DNA from: G963668435 sp963668435
GTDB taxonomy: Bacteria > Latescibacterota > Latescibacteria > Latescibacterales > Latescibacteraceae
Length of the DNA stretch: 64,000 bases
Reading direction: 5' to 3'
Assembly (NCBI GenBank): GCA_963668435.2
Contig: CAXXSC010000008.1
Coordinates: 682,001-746,000, forward strand
Made by a program: the position numbers and the translations under genes. The notes beneath the pieces were generated by a model that searched no databases, was not told where the DNA came from, and saw only the letters and a list, made by a program, of their open reading frames with translations. Of the stretch, positions 27,824 through 36,602 are shown in pieces (position 1 is the stretch's first letter; each line of letters starts with the position of its first letter).

Positions 27824-29227
27824 ATGTCAGATGGGAAAATCGTCCAGATCATCGGTCCCGTGATCGATGTTGAATTCCCGCCGGACGCTGTTCCGAAAAT
27901 TCTCGATGCCTGCGAAATAACCCGCGAGGATGACAGCAGGCTGGTCATCGAAACAGCCATTCATCTCGGCGAGAATGTCGTGCGTTGTGTCGCCATGGAT
28001 TCAACCGATGGTCTCGTGCGCGGCATGCCGGTCAAAAACACCAACGAACCGATCAGCGTCCCGGTCGGCCCCGAAACACTTGGCCGTATGCTCAACGTCA
28101 TCGGCGAGCCTATCGACGGCAAGGGCGAGGTCAAGTCCAAGGTCAAATTCCCGATCCATCGTGAAGTTCCGACCTTCACGGATCAGGATATCGACAGCAA
28201 CATGCTGGAAACCGGCATCAAGGTTATCGACCTTCTCGAACCCTATCCCCGCGGTGGAAAAATCGGTCTCTTCGGCGGCGCAGGTGTCGGTAAGACGGTG
28301 CTCATCATGGAGCTCATCAACAATATCGCCAAACAACACTCCGGTATTTCAGTGTTCGGCGGTGTCGGTGAACGTACCCGTGAAGGTAACGACCTTTGGC
28401 TGGACTTCAACGAGTCCGGTGTTATCGACTCGACAGCGCTTGTCTTCGGCCAGATGAACGAGCCTCCCGGAGCCCGTCAGCGTGTCGGTCTCACGGCTCT
28501 CACGCTTGCGGAGTACTTCCGTGACAAAGAGAACAAGGACGTGCTCCTGTTCATCGATAACATATTCCGGTTCACCCAGGCGGGTTCAGAGGTATCGGCG
28601 CTTCTCGGCCGCATGCCTTCCGCTGTGGGTTATCAGCCCACGCTCGCAACCGAGATGGGTGCTCTTCAGGAGCGAATCACCTCGACTAAAAACGGCTCGA
28701 TCACCTCTGTACAGGCCATTTACGTGCCCGCAGACGACTTGACCGACCCCGCTCCCGCAACGACGTTCTCACATCTCGACGCCACCACGGTTCTTAACCG
28801 CGCCATCGTTGAGAAAGGTATTTATCCGGCAGTCGACCCGCTGGATTCCACCTCGCGTATTCTCGATCCGCGTATCGTCGGTCATGACCATTACACGACT
28901 GCCCGCGAGGTGCAGAACATCCTGCAGCGCTACAAAGACCTTCAGGACATCATCAATATTCTCGGTATGGACGAGCTTTCTGACGAAGACAAGATCACTG
29001 TCCAGCGAGCCCGTAAGATCGAGCGTTTCCTTGGTCAGCCCTTCTTCGTGGCAGAGCAGTTCACAGGTCTCGCCGGTCAGTACATCACACTCAACGACAC
29101 AATCAAGGGTTTCAGGGAGATCATCGAAGGCAAACACGACGAGCTTCCCGAGCAGTCCTTTGTTAATGTCGGAACCATTGAAATGGCTGTCGAAAAAGGA
29201 CAGCAGATTCTGGAGCGTCAGAAATAA
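27824..29227 (+). CDS. atpD: F-type ATP synthase subunit beta
   Basis: 467 residues, the normal length. Walker A is GGAGVGKT, Walker B is VLLFIDNIFRF, and the DELSEED-region equivalent is MDELSDEDK. The N-terminal barrel (GKIVQIIGPVIDVEFP) and the family signature PAVDPLDSTSR are intact. It forms the catalytic subunit of the F1 head in the cytoplasm. The stop codon overlaps the atpC start by one base. No other atp genes are present: the neighbour upstream is a diguanylate cyclase. The beta/epsilon pair is therefore detached from the main operon, as reported for green sulfur bacteria. Start supported by AAGGAG about eight bases upstream. Confidence 0.97.
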   Translation: MSDGKIVQIIGPVIDVEFPPDAVPKILDACEITREDDSRLVIETAIHLGENVVRCVAMDSTDGLVRGMPVKNTNEPISVPVGPETLGRMLNVIGEPIDGKGEVKSKVKFPIHREVPTFTDQDIDSNMLETGIKVIDLLEPYPRGGKIGLFGGAGVGKTVLIMELINNIAKQHSGISVFGGVGERTREGNDLWLDFNESGVIDSTALVFGQMNEPPGARQRVGLTALTLAEYFRDKENKDVLLFIDNIFRFTQAGSEVSALLGRMPSAVGYQPTLATEMGALQERITSTKNGSITSVQAIYVPADDLTDPAPATTFSHLDATTVLNRAIVEKGIYPAVDPLDSTSRILDPRIVGHDHYTTAREVQNILQRYKDLQDIINILGMDELSDEDKITVQRARKIERFLGQPFFVAEQFTGLAGQYITLNDTIKGFREIIEGKHDELPEQSFVNVGTIEMAVEKGQQILERQK

Positions 29228-29646
29228 TGGCTGAACAGGCTTATCACATCGAAATCATCACGCCTGGCAAGGTGCTGTTCTCAGACGATGTCGATACTGT
29301 CGAGGCGCCCGGTGAAATGGGCGAGTTCCAGGTCTATCCCGAGCATACTCCGTTTCTTTCCGGCCTCGCGACCGGCTCTGTGATTCTCAGCAGGGAAGGC
29401 AAAAAGACATTCGTGAGTATCTCCGGCGGTTTCTGTGAGGTGCAGCCGGAAAAAACGGTTATCCTCGCTCAAACCGCAGAGATGGCGAATGACATTGATG
29501 TCGCTCGCGCCCAGGCCGCAAAGACACGTGCGGAGGAACGTCTCGAGGCACCTGTCAAGGAGGACGTCGACGAGGAACGGGCAAAAGCAGCGCTTGCCCG
29601 CGCCCTGAACCGTCTGAATACCGCGGATATGCTGAAGCAAGCATAA
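29227..29646 (+). CDS. atpC: F-type ATP synthase subunit epsilon
   Basis: 139 residues. The N-terminal beta-sandwich is clear (HIEIITPGKVLFSDDVDTVE, GEMGEFQVYPEHTPFLSGLA) and is followed by a helical C-terminal pair (ARAQAAKTRAEERLEA ... AKAALARALNRLN), the part that regulates ATP hydrolysis in many bacteria. Its ATG shares one base with the atpD stop, so translation is coupled. It is followed after 22 bases by a strong terminator, closing the two-gene operon. Confidence 0.95.
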   Translation: MAEQAYHIEIITPGKVLFSDDVDTVEAPGEMGEFQVYPEHTPFLSGLATGSVILSREGKKTFVSISGGFCEVQPEKTVILAQTAEMANDIDVARAQAAKTRAEERLEAPVKEDVDEERAKAALARALNRLNTADMLKQA

Positions 29647-29668
29647 ACGTTAGCCATACAGGCATATA

Positions 29669-29700
29669 AAAAAAGCGGCGGATTTATTCCGTCGCTTTTT
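29669..29700. terminator. Terminator after atpDC, before the convergent his genes
   Basis: AAAAAGCGGCGGA (29669-29681) pairs with TCCGTCGCTTTTT (29688-29700), one G-T pair, six-base loop. It is placed between the atpC stop and the end of hisB and can work on both strands. Confidence 0.85.
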
Positions 29701-29795
29701 TATTCTTATTATCTGCATCAAGGCCGCTAATACTCGGCGGGCAATTCCCGGTCCATAACACAAATCAGGTCACAGCCCCAAGCCGAAAAGCTGTT

Positions 29796-30386
29796 TTATG
29801 CCAGCGTGCCCTTGGAACTGAGCTGCCCTTTCACCCTGCCGTCCATACGGCAGGCATCAGAAAGCGCACGGGCAAAAGCCTTGAAGACCGCCTCGATATC
29901 ATGATGGCCGTTTGACCCCTTGAGCAGGTCGAGATGCAGGTTCATGCGTGCGTTGTCGACAAATGCTTTGAAAAATTCCGGGAACAGTTCGCTGTCGAAA
30001 TTCCCGATCTTTTCTACCGCCGGAGTAACAGAATAATCGAGCGCGATCCGCCCGGAAATGTCAACGACCGCTCGTGCCAGCGAATGCTCCATCGGAACAT
30101 AGGCGTGACCGTAACGGGCAATGCCGCTCTTGTCACCGACAGCCTTGTTGAACACCTCACCGAGGCAAATGCCAACATCCTCGACCGAGTGATGGTAATC
30201 AACCTCTGTATCGCCGTCACAGCGTACCGTGAGATCGAAAAATCCGTGGCGAGAGAACAGTGTCAACATATGATCGAAGAAACCGATGCCGGTGGCGATT
30301 GTTGATTCACCGGTACCATCGATACTCAGTTTCACCTCGATATCTGTTTCTTTTGTCTTCCGCTTGATTTCTGCATAACGAGCCAT
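29796..30386 (-). CDS. hisB: Imidazoleglycerol-phosphate dehydratase
   Basis: 196 residues from ATG 30386 (GAGG five to eight bases upstream; an in-frame GTG two codons earlier is less likely). The manganese-binding signature motifs are present: GFFDHMLTLFSRHGFFDL, DYHHSVEDVGICLG, and SNGHHDIEAVFKAFARAL. It catalyses dehydration of imidazole glycerol phosphate in histidine synthesis. It is the monofunctional form without the histidinol-phosphatase domain found fused in enterobacteria. It is the last gene of the superoperon; hisC ends 68 bases upstream. The other his genes (hisA, hisF, hisH, hisI) are not in the window. Confidence 0.95.
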   Translation of the reverse strand: MARYAEIKRKTKETDIEVKLSIDGTGESTIATGIGFFDHMLTLFSRHGFFDLTVRCDGDTEVDYHHSVEDVGICLGEVFNKAVGDKSGIARYGHAYVPMEHSLARAVVDISGRIALDYSVTPAVEKIGNFDSELFPEFFKAFVDNARMNLHLDLLKGSNGHHDIEAVFKAFARALSDACRMDGRVKGQLSSKGTLA

Positions 30387-30454
30387 AAACACCTCGATAC
30401 TGTCTTGAATGCTTTCGTATTATCCGTTGCAATTATATACGTCCGAAATCCGTT

Positions 30455-31543
30455 TTATCCAAGCGCCTTTTTGAGCGAGGCCAGAAAACGGTCGTTGTCG
30501 GACGGTGTCGAAACCGATACCCTCAGCGCTTTTCCGAGCATCGGATAGGACGACACATTGCGGACAAGGATACCGTCTGCCAGGAGCGCATCGAATATCT
30601 CCGCAGGTGGACGTTTCGTCTCGAACAGGATGAAATTAGCGCGGCTCGGATAGGCTTTCACACCGTCGAGGACATTCATCAATGGCAGAATCCTGTCACG
30701 CTCCTCGATCAGCTCATCTATTCCTGCCTGAAGACGGTCGCGATTGTCGATCAGTTTCATCGCCGCGGCCTCGGAAAAGAAATCGATATTGTAGGGAAGC
30801 TTGGCTTTTCCCACCTCGGTTGCCAGTTCCGGGGACATGAGACCATAGCCGAAACGCATGGCGGCGAATGAGAACGCTTTCGAGAATGTCCTGAGTACGA
30901 CGAGATTGTCATAGCGCTCAAGCATATCCACTGCGCTCACTTTCGAGAACTCATAATAGGCCTCGTCGACAACAACCGCCCGATCTGTTTTCTGCAATAA
31001 CGCTTCGAGCCGGTCCAGAGGATAGAGTGTGCCCGTCGGATTGTTCGGAGAACAGATCACGAGGACCTTTGCCTTTTCGTCGCCGAGGAAAGCCTCCTCC
31101 AGCGCATCGCAGTCAAAACTCATGTCGGGATTGAGTGGCACATTGACCACCTCCGCCTCGAGAACACGCGCAACCAGGCCGTAAACGGTGAATGTCGGTG
31201 ACGGCAGCACTATCTTGTCTCCCGGCCCGAGGAATATCGCCATCAGCGCCTGGATGATCTCGTTGGAACCGTTGCCCGCGAGAATACCGTCCGCACGCCA
31301 ACCGCTGTATTCCGCCAGTTTATCGTGCAGGGCGAAAGGTATGAAAGTCGGATAACGAGACCAGCTCCGCTCGAGGGCGTATTCGAGAATCTCCTTCTTG
31401 ATATCCGCGGGAACATCGTAGGGATTCTCGTTCTGGTTCATCTTAAGATCGTACTCGTAGTCCTTGAGCGTATAGGCAGACAGCTCCCTGACTGAGTTTT
31501 TAACATTTTCTATTACTGACTTTTTCATCGTCACATTGTCCAT
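30455..31543 (-). CDS. hisC: Histidinol-phosphate aminotransferase
   Basis: 362 residues of fold-type I aminotransferase. The substrate-site sequence NQNENPYDVP, the GNGSNEIIQAL motif, CSPNNPTGTLYPL, VVVDEAYYEF and the PLP lysine in LRTFSKAFSFAAMRFGYG all match HisC rather than other class I/II enzymes. It converts imidazole-acetol phosphate and glutamate to histidinol phosphate. It sits between hisD and hisB in the same direction with a 15-base gap to hisD. No strong ribosome site precedes the ATG at 31543, so coupling to hisD translation is plausible. Confidence 0.94.
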   Translation of the reverse strand: MDNVTMKKSVIENVKNSVRELSAYTLKDYEYDLKMNQNENPYDVPADIKKEILEYALERSWSRYPTFIPFALHDKLAEYSGWRADGILAGNGSNEIIQALMAIFLGPGDKIVLPSPTFTVYGLVARVLEAEVVNVPLNPDMSFDCDALEEAFLGDEKAKVLVICSPNNPTGTLYPLDRLEALLQKTDRAVVVDEAYYEFSKVSAVDMLERYDNLVVLRTFSKAFSFAAMRFGYGLMSPELATEVGKAKLPYNIDFFSEAAAMKLIDNRDRLQAGIDELIEERDRILPLMNVLDGVKAYPSRANFILFETKRPPAEIFDALLADGILVRNVSSYPMLGKALRVSVSTPSDNDRFLASLKKALG

Positions 31544-31558
31544 GAATGATAGTGCAGC

Positions 31559-32848
31559 TTACTTTTCGGTTCTGATCGTCACCGATTTCGCGTGGGCGAC
31601 AAAACCCTCCGAACGTGCCAAAAGATCGACCTGACGGGCGCATTTCTCAACCGCCGCTTTCGTGTACTCCACAACACTCGTGCATTTCTGGAAATCGTAT
31701 ACTCCCAGCGGCGAGGCATAGCGGGCGGTACCCGAGGTCGGCAGCACATGGTTCGGCCCGGCATAATAATCCGAGATCGGCTCCGGCGAATAGGCTCCGA
31801 GAAATACGGCACCTGCATTTTTTATCTTAGCGAGAAGGCCGCGCGGTTCGCTCACCATGAGCTCAAGATGTTCCGGCGCAATACGGTTGACAGCATCTGC
31901 CGCCTGATCAATATCTTTCACGACAACCAGCGCGTTCTGCTCCAGCACTTCCTTGACATCCTCTGCGTGGTGAAGCGCCTCGACCTGGACATACAGTTCT
32001 TCACGGACTTTTTCGGCAAGGGCCTCGTCTGTAGAGAACAGCACGGCCATTTCCATGCCGCTGCCATGCTCCGCCTGACTCAGAAGATCGGCGGCAACAA
32101 ATGACGGATCGGCACTCTTGTCGGCGACAACCACAATCTCTGAGGGCCCTGCGATCATATCGATATCGACCTGTCCGAAAACCTGTTTTTTCGCGACGGC
32201 GACATAGATATTTCCCGGCCCGACAATCTTGTCCACGCGCGGAATGCTCTCCGTGCCGTAGGCAAGCGCCGCGACTGCCTGTGCGCCGCCGATGGTATAG
32301 ACCTCGGTGATACCGAGCTCGACCAATGCGGCCGCAATGTGTGGATTCTCACGGAATCTCGCCGGGGGCGTCACCACGACTATGCGCGAAACTCCCGCTA
32401 CCTGTGCCGGTACGGCGTTCATGACTATCGAGGAAGGATATGCTCCCGCCCCGCCCGGAACATAAAGGCCGACACTTTCCAGCGGCGTGTAGCGAAGGCT
32501 CAGGCGGACACCGTCCTCTTTATCGAGATTGAGCTCGTCCATAAGCTGAAGGGTGTGAAACTCGCGTACGTTGGCGATCGACTCCCTGAGTGCCGCGAGG
32601 AAATAATCGTTCACTTTCGCGTGAAGCTCCTTCAGGACACTCTCGGGTACCGGCGCAAGTGATTCCAGCTTGACTGAATCGAACTTGGCGGTATAATCGA
32701 GCACTGCCTTATCGCCACGGTTCCTGACTTCCTCGACGACCGACTTCACCGCGGCCTCGATGGTCGCGTCGAGCGTCAGTTCCCGCGACCAGATCGCACG
32801 ATAGCGCTCGTCATTTTCAAGTTCGCTGTAACTGATTATCGGTATCAT
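31559..32848 (-). CDS. hisD: Histidinol dehydrogenase
   Basis: 429 residues. Family blocks are clear: GLYVPGGAGAYPSSIVMNAV, VYTIGGAQAVAALAYGTESI, KIVGPGNIYVAVAKK, IAGPSEIVVVADKSADP and the catalytic His region LLSQAEHGSGMEMAVLF. It performs the last two NAD-dependent oxidations to histidine and binds zinc. A hairpin (32872-32904) lies between it and hisG upstream, which may tune expression of the hisDCB part. Spacing to hisC is 15 bases. Confidence 0.95.
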   Translation of the reverse strand: MIPIISYSELENDERYRAIWSRELTLDATIEAAVKSVVEEVRNRGDKAVLDYTAKFDSVKLESLAPVPESVLKELHAKVNDYFLAALRESIANVREFHTLQLMDELNLDKEDGVRLSLRYTPLESVGLYVPGGAGAYPSSIVMNAVPAQVAGVSRIVVVTPPARFRENPHIAAALVELGITEVYTIGGAQAVAALAYGTESIPRVDKIVGPGNIYVAVAKKQVFGQVDIDMIAGPSEIVVVADKSADPSFVAADLLSQAEHGSGMEMAVLFSTDEALAEKVREELYVQVEALHHAEDVKEVLEQNALVVVKDIDQAADAVNRIAPEHLELMVSEPRGLLAKIKNAGAVFLGAYSPEPISDYYAGPNHVLPTSGTARYASPLGVYDFQKCTSVVEYTKAAVEKCARQVDLLARSEGFVAHAKSVTIRTEK

Positions 32849-32871
32849 GCCTTATCTCACATTCTGACATA

Positions 32872-32904
32872 AAAGGCGGAAACGGATAACCCGCCTCCGC
32901 CTTT
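32872..32904 (-). other. Intercistronic hairpin between hisG and hisD
   Basis: AAAGGCGGA (32872-32880) pairs with TCCGCCTTT (32896-32904). On the minus strand the stem is followed by TTTTATG, so it resembles a weak terminator or an RNA-processing/stability element inside the operon. Confidence 0.5.
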
Positions 32905-32947
32905 CTGTCGTATTGATTGTCAACAGGGCCCGAAAGCCCGTAATCCC

Positions 32948-33820
32948 TTAATAGATCACCTTGTTGAGCGGGTACTCGATGATGCCCTCGGCACCGGCTT
33001 TCTTCAGCTCGGGAATGATCTCGCGCACTTTCGGCTCATCGATAATGACCTCGAGCGCAACCCATTTCTCGTCCCTGAGATGCGAGATTGTCGGATTGTT
33101 GAGGCTCGGCAGAAGCGAGCAGACCGCATCGACATTACCGGCGGGAAGGTTCATCTTGAGCCCGACCTTGAACTCGGCATTGAGAGCACCCTGAAGCAGC
33201 GTTACGAGGTTTTCCACCTTCTCGCGTTTCCAGGGATCTTTATACGCCTCACGGTTCATGACCAGCACAGTTGTCGACTCAAGGATGGTGTCGATAATGC
33301 GAAGTTTATTCGCCCTCAGCGAGGAACCCGTAACCGTGACATCCACGATAGCGTCGGCGAGTTTCGGCGGTTTGACCTCTGTGGCGCCCCAGCTGAACTC
33401 GAACTTGGCATCGATGCCGCGCTCCTCGAAATAGCGCTTGGTATAGCCAACCAGCTCGGTGGCGATACGTTTTCCCTTGAGCTGGCTGATCTCGGTGATC
33501 TCCGAATCCTCGGGCACCGCGACAACCCAGCGAACCGGTACGAATCCGCCGCGTGCATAAAGCAGCTCGGAAATCTCGACCACATCGGAATCGTACTCTC
33601 TCACCCAGTCCTGACCGGTGATACCGGCATCGAGAACGCCATCATCGACATAATGTCCCATCTCCTGGGCACGGATGAGAAGGCACTCAAATTCGGGATC
33701 GTCGAGACGCGGGATATACGAGCGGCTTCCAAGCTGCACACGATAGCCGGCCTTTTTGAAAATTTCGAATGTCGGTTCCTGCAGGCTGCCCTTGGGCAGG
33801 CCGAGTTTCAATGTATTCAT
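32948..33820 (-). CDS. hisG: ATP phosphoribosyltransferase, long form
   Basis: 290 residues, the size of the long HisG with a C-terminal ACT-like regulatory domain, so no hisZ is needed. It opens LKLGLPKGSLQEPTFEIFKK and includes DAGITGQDWVRE, the phosphate loop DAIVDVTVTGSSLRANKLR, and a regulatory tail from about residue 215 (LPSLNNPTISHL ... GAEGIIEYPLNKVIY). It commits ATP and PRPP to histidine and is usually inhibited by histidine through the tail. It follows the aspartate aminotransferase by 62 bases on the same strand. Confidence 0.95.
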   Translation of the reverse strand: MNTLKLGLPKGSLQEPTFEIFKKAGYRVQLGSRSYIPRLDDPEFECLLIRAQEMGHYVDDGVLDAGITGQDWVREYDSDVVEISELLYARGGFVPVRWVVAVPEDSEITEISQLKGKRIATELVGYTKRYFEERGIDAKFEFSWGATEVKPPKLADAIVDVTVTGSSLRANKLRIIDTILESTTVLVMNREAYKDPWKREKVENLVTLLQGALNAEFKVGLKMNLPAGNVDAVCSLLPSLNNPTISHLRDEKWVALEVIIDEPKVREIIPELKKAGAEGIIEYPLNKVIY

Positions 33821-33882
33821 TATAAAACAACCTCATGGATTGGTCGCGGAGTCACTCACCGCGGTTATTGTCAGAATCAAAA

Positions 33883-35079
33883 TTACGAGAGTTTCGCCAG
33901 TCCTTTCTCAAAACGGTCCAGGGCCTCTTCAAGCTCGGCCATCGAGACCGCATAGGAAATACGGCAGTTGGCATCTGTGCCGAAACCTTCGCCCGGCACC
34001 AGCGCGATATGCTGATCGGCCAGCATGTACTCGCACAACTTCACCGAGCCGCTGACCTTCTCTCCTTCAAATGAACGGCCGTAATGACCGGAAACGTTCG
34101 GGTACACATAGAACGCGCCTTTCGGCTCCGTACAGCTCACACCATCGATGGCGTTCAGGCGGTCAGTCACGTAGCGACGCCGCTTGTCGTATTCCGCAAG
34201 CATCGGCACAAGGAAATCGGTGGAGCCGTTCAGGGCCGCCAATGCCGCCTTCTGGGAAATCGAGGTCGGGTTCGAGGTCTCCTGGCTCTGTACCTTTGCC
34301 ATGCCTGAGATAATATCTTTCGGACCCGCCGTGTAGCCGATACGCCAGCCGGTCATGCAGTAAGCTTTGGAAACGCCGTTTACCACTATCGCGCGCTCGT
34401 ACATCGCATCCGAAAACGAGGCGATCGACACATGCTCCTCGCCATCATAGACAAGTTTCTCGTAGATCTCGTCCGACAGGATATAGATACCGTGTTTTTC
34501 TGCGACTGCGGCGATATCGGCCAGTTCCTGCTTCGTATAGACCATGCCACTCGGGTTGGACGGGCTGTTCAGGATAAGCAGTTTCGTTTTCGGTGTGATA
34601 GCCGCCTCGAACTGCTCGGCGCTCATCTTGAGCCCGGTAGCCTCGGAACAGGGTATAATGACCGGCACGCCACCCGCGAGTTTTACCATCTCTGGGTAGG
34701 ACACCCAGTACGGCGCGGGAACGATAACCTCTTCGCCATCATCGACAAGCGTGAAAACGGCGAGGAAAACACTGTGTTTCGCACCGCAGTTGATAATGAC
34801 CTGGTCGCTCTTGTATTCGAGACCGTTGTCGTTCTTGAACTTGGCGCAGACAGCCTCTTTGAGTTCCGGAATTCCGGAAGCAGGTGTGTAGCGGGTATAA
34901 CCTTCATTGATCGCCTTCACCGCAGCCTCACAAATATGGGCCGGTGTATTGAAGTCCGGCTCTCCGGCACTTAACGCTATAACATCAGTGATACCGGCGG
35001 CTTTCATTTTTTTAGCTTCCGCGCTAATGGCAAGGGTAATCGAGGGTTCAACTCTCTCTACTTTTGAGGACAGCGCCAT
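33883..35079 (-). CDS. Class I pyridoxal-phosphate aminotransferase (aspartate aminotransferase type)
   Basis: 398 residues from ATG 35079, nine bases after AAGGAG; the frame extends 13 codons upstream without a better site. It matches the prokaryotic Ib aspartate aminotransferases: IALSAGEPDFNTPAHICEAA, GYTRYTPASGIPELKEAV, VPAPYWVSYPEMV, ILNSPSNPSGMVYTKQEL and the PLP lysine in VVNGVSKAYCMTGWRIGYTA. Such enzymes transfer amino groups between glutamate and oxaloacetate and sometimes prephenate or keto acids. In an operon lacking ilvE its placement is notable, but the sequence favours aspartate. Arg near the end (ANCRISYA) binds the substrate carboxylate. Confidence 0.88.
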   Translation of the reverse strand: MALSSKVERVEPSITLAISAEAKKMKAAGITDVIALSAGEPDFNTPAHICEAAVKAINEGYTRYTPASGIPELKEAVCAKFKNDNGLEYKSDQVIINCGAKHSVFLAVFTLVDDGEEVIVPAPYWVSYPEMVKLAGGVPVIIPCSEATGLKMSAEQFEAAITPKTKLLILNSPSNPSGMVYTKQELADIAAVAEKHGIYILSDEIYEKLVYDGEEHVSIASFSDAMYERAIVVNGVSKAYCMTGWRIGYTAGPKDIISGMAKVQSQETSNPTSISQKAALAALNGSTDFLVPMLAEYDKRRRYVTDRLNAIDGVSCTEPKGAFYVYPNVSGHYGRSFEGEKVSGSVKLCEYMLADQHIALVPGEGFGTDANCRISYAVSMAELEEALDRFEKGLAKLS

Positions 35080-35336
35080 ACGTTCGCACTCCTTATGCTT
35101 GCGATGGTGTGTTTTCATTGCAACCCGGAAGATGCAGGGTTGACTGTCAGTTAAAACTATTAAGGGTATCTCTATTAATTCGCTTTTCAGGCATGAGTGA
35201 TATATTTAAGTGACCTGACAAGACAATGAAAATGATAGCTTATCAAAAAGATAAGTCGAATTTCCATGAACGAGGTCAGGCTCTGAAAGATACGCTCACT
35301 GGTAAAAATGGAATAAATAGAGGTGCCCTGGACATA

Positions 35337-36557
35337 TCAGGTTGTATATTCAGCATTTATTTTTACATACTCGTAAGTCAGGTCTGAGGTGTAGATGGTC
35401 GCCTCTGCCTGGCCCATTCCAAGATCGATCTCGACAAGCACTTCCTTTGTATCAATCGCCCGCCGAACATCGGCCTCGACGAACGGAATAACCTTGCCCT
35501 CATCGAAAAGAGTCACCCCGTTGATACGGATCGATATGCGCGACTCCTCCACGGAAATACCGGAATAACCAACGGCGCATATAATCCGTCCCCAATTCGG
35601 GTCACAGCCAAAAAACGCGGTCTTGACCAACGGCGAGTTGGCAACAGCCAATCCTACCTGTTTCGCCTCCTCTGTTCCGCCTGCCGAGCTGACCTTTACC
35701 TCGATCATGCGGGTCGCCCCCTCACCGTCTCGAGCAAGATCTTTCGTAATGTGGAGACAGACAGCGGTCAAAGCCTCCGTGAACTGATCGAACGCCTTTG
35801 TCCTTTTCCTGATGGCGGCATTGCCAGCTTTCCCGTTGGCAAGCAGCAGCACAGTGTCGCTGGTCGACATGTCACCATCGACCGTAAGACAGTTGAACGT
35901 GCGTTCGACAGCCTTCTGAAGCGCCTTTTTCAACGCGGAAGTTTCCACCGCCGCATCACAGGTGATGAAACTGAACATGGTCGCCATATTCGGGGAGATC
36001 ATGCCTGAGCCCTTGGCAACAGCACCAATCCTCACCGGTACACCACCGATGTCTATCTCGACCGCGTACTCTTTCGGGAAGGTGTCGGTGGTCATGATCG
36101 CTTTCGCCGTATCGGGGCTGTAATCGGCACTGAGGCTGGCGAATGCATCCGGGATTCCCGCGGTCACCTTATCGATCGGAAAAGGCCTGCCGATAACGCC
36201 TGTCGAGGCCATCAGCATGTCCGCCGTATCACAGCCGATCAGTTTTGCCGCTGCGCATCCCATGGAAAGTGCGGCATCGAGCCCATCCTCACCGTTGCAG
36301 ACATTGGCGTTGCCGCTGTTGGCGACAATAGCCCGCGCCTGCCCGTTTTTCACGTGCTCCTTACTGATAATTACCGGCGCACCCTTGATTCGGTTGCTGG
36401 TAAACATGCCCGCCGCTGTCGCGATAACATCCGAGACAATTAGCAGCAGGTCTTTTCTGTCAACGGCCTTGATTCCGCAAGCGGCGGTTCCGGCCCGAAA
36501 TCCTTTCGGTGCGGTTACCCCGCCCTGGATTTCTGTCAGGTCAATGGCTTTGCTCAT
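35337..36557 (-). CDS. argJ: Bifunctional glutamate N-acetyltransferase/ornithine acetyltransferase
   Basis: 406 residues from ATG 36557, close behind GGGAG; the longer frame starts without a site. ArgJ signatures: GGVTAPKGFRAGTAACGIK, VANSGNANVCNGEDGL, STGVIGRPFPIDKV, the autocleavage region SPNMATMFSFITCDA in which the Thr becomes the new N-terminal nucleophile, and GCDPNWGRIICAVGYSG. It cycles the acetyl group in arginine synthesis. No other arginine genes are near, so its presence in an ilv-leu-his operon is unusual. A 258-base gap containing no clear terminator separates it from the aminotransferase downstream. Confidence 0.94.
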   Translation of the reverse strand: MSKAIDLTEIQGGVTAPKGFRAGTAACGIKAVDRKDLLLIVSDVIATAAGMFTSNRIKGAPVIISKEHVKNGQARAIVANSGNANVCNGEDGLDAALSMGCAAAKLIGCDTADMLMASTGVIGRPFPIDKVTAGIPDAFASLSADYSPDTAKAIMTTDTFPKEYAVEIDIGGVPVRIGAVAKGSGMISPNMATMFSFITCDAAVETSALKKALQKAVERTFNCLTVDGDMSTSDTVLLLANGKAGNAAIRKRTKAFDQFTEALTAVCLHITKDLARDGEGATRMIEVKVSSAGGTEEAKQVGLAVANSPLVKTAFFGCDPNWGRIICAVGYSGISVEESRISIRINGVTLFDEGKVIPFVEADVRRAIDTKEVLVEIDLGMGQAEATIYTSDLTYEYVKINAEYTT

Positions 36558-36602
36558 AATCTCCCATGCAGCCATCACATGCTGTCCGGCTGTCCCTACT
36601 GG

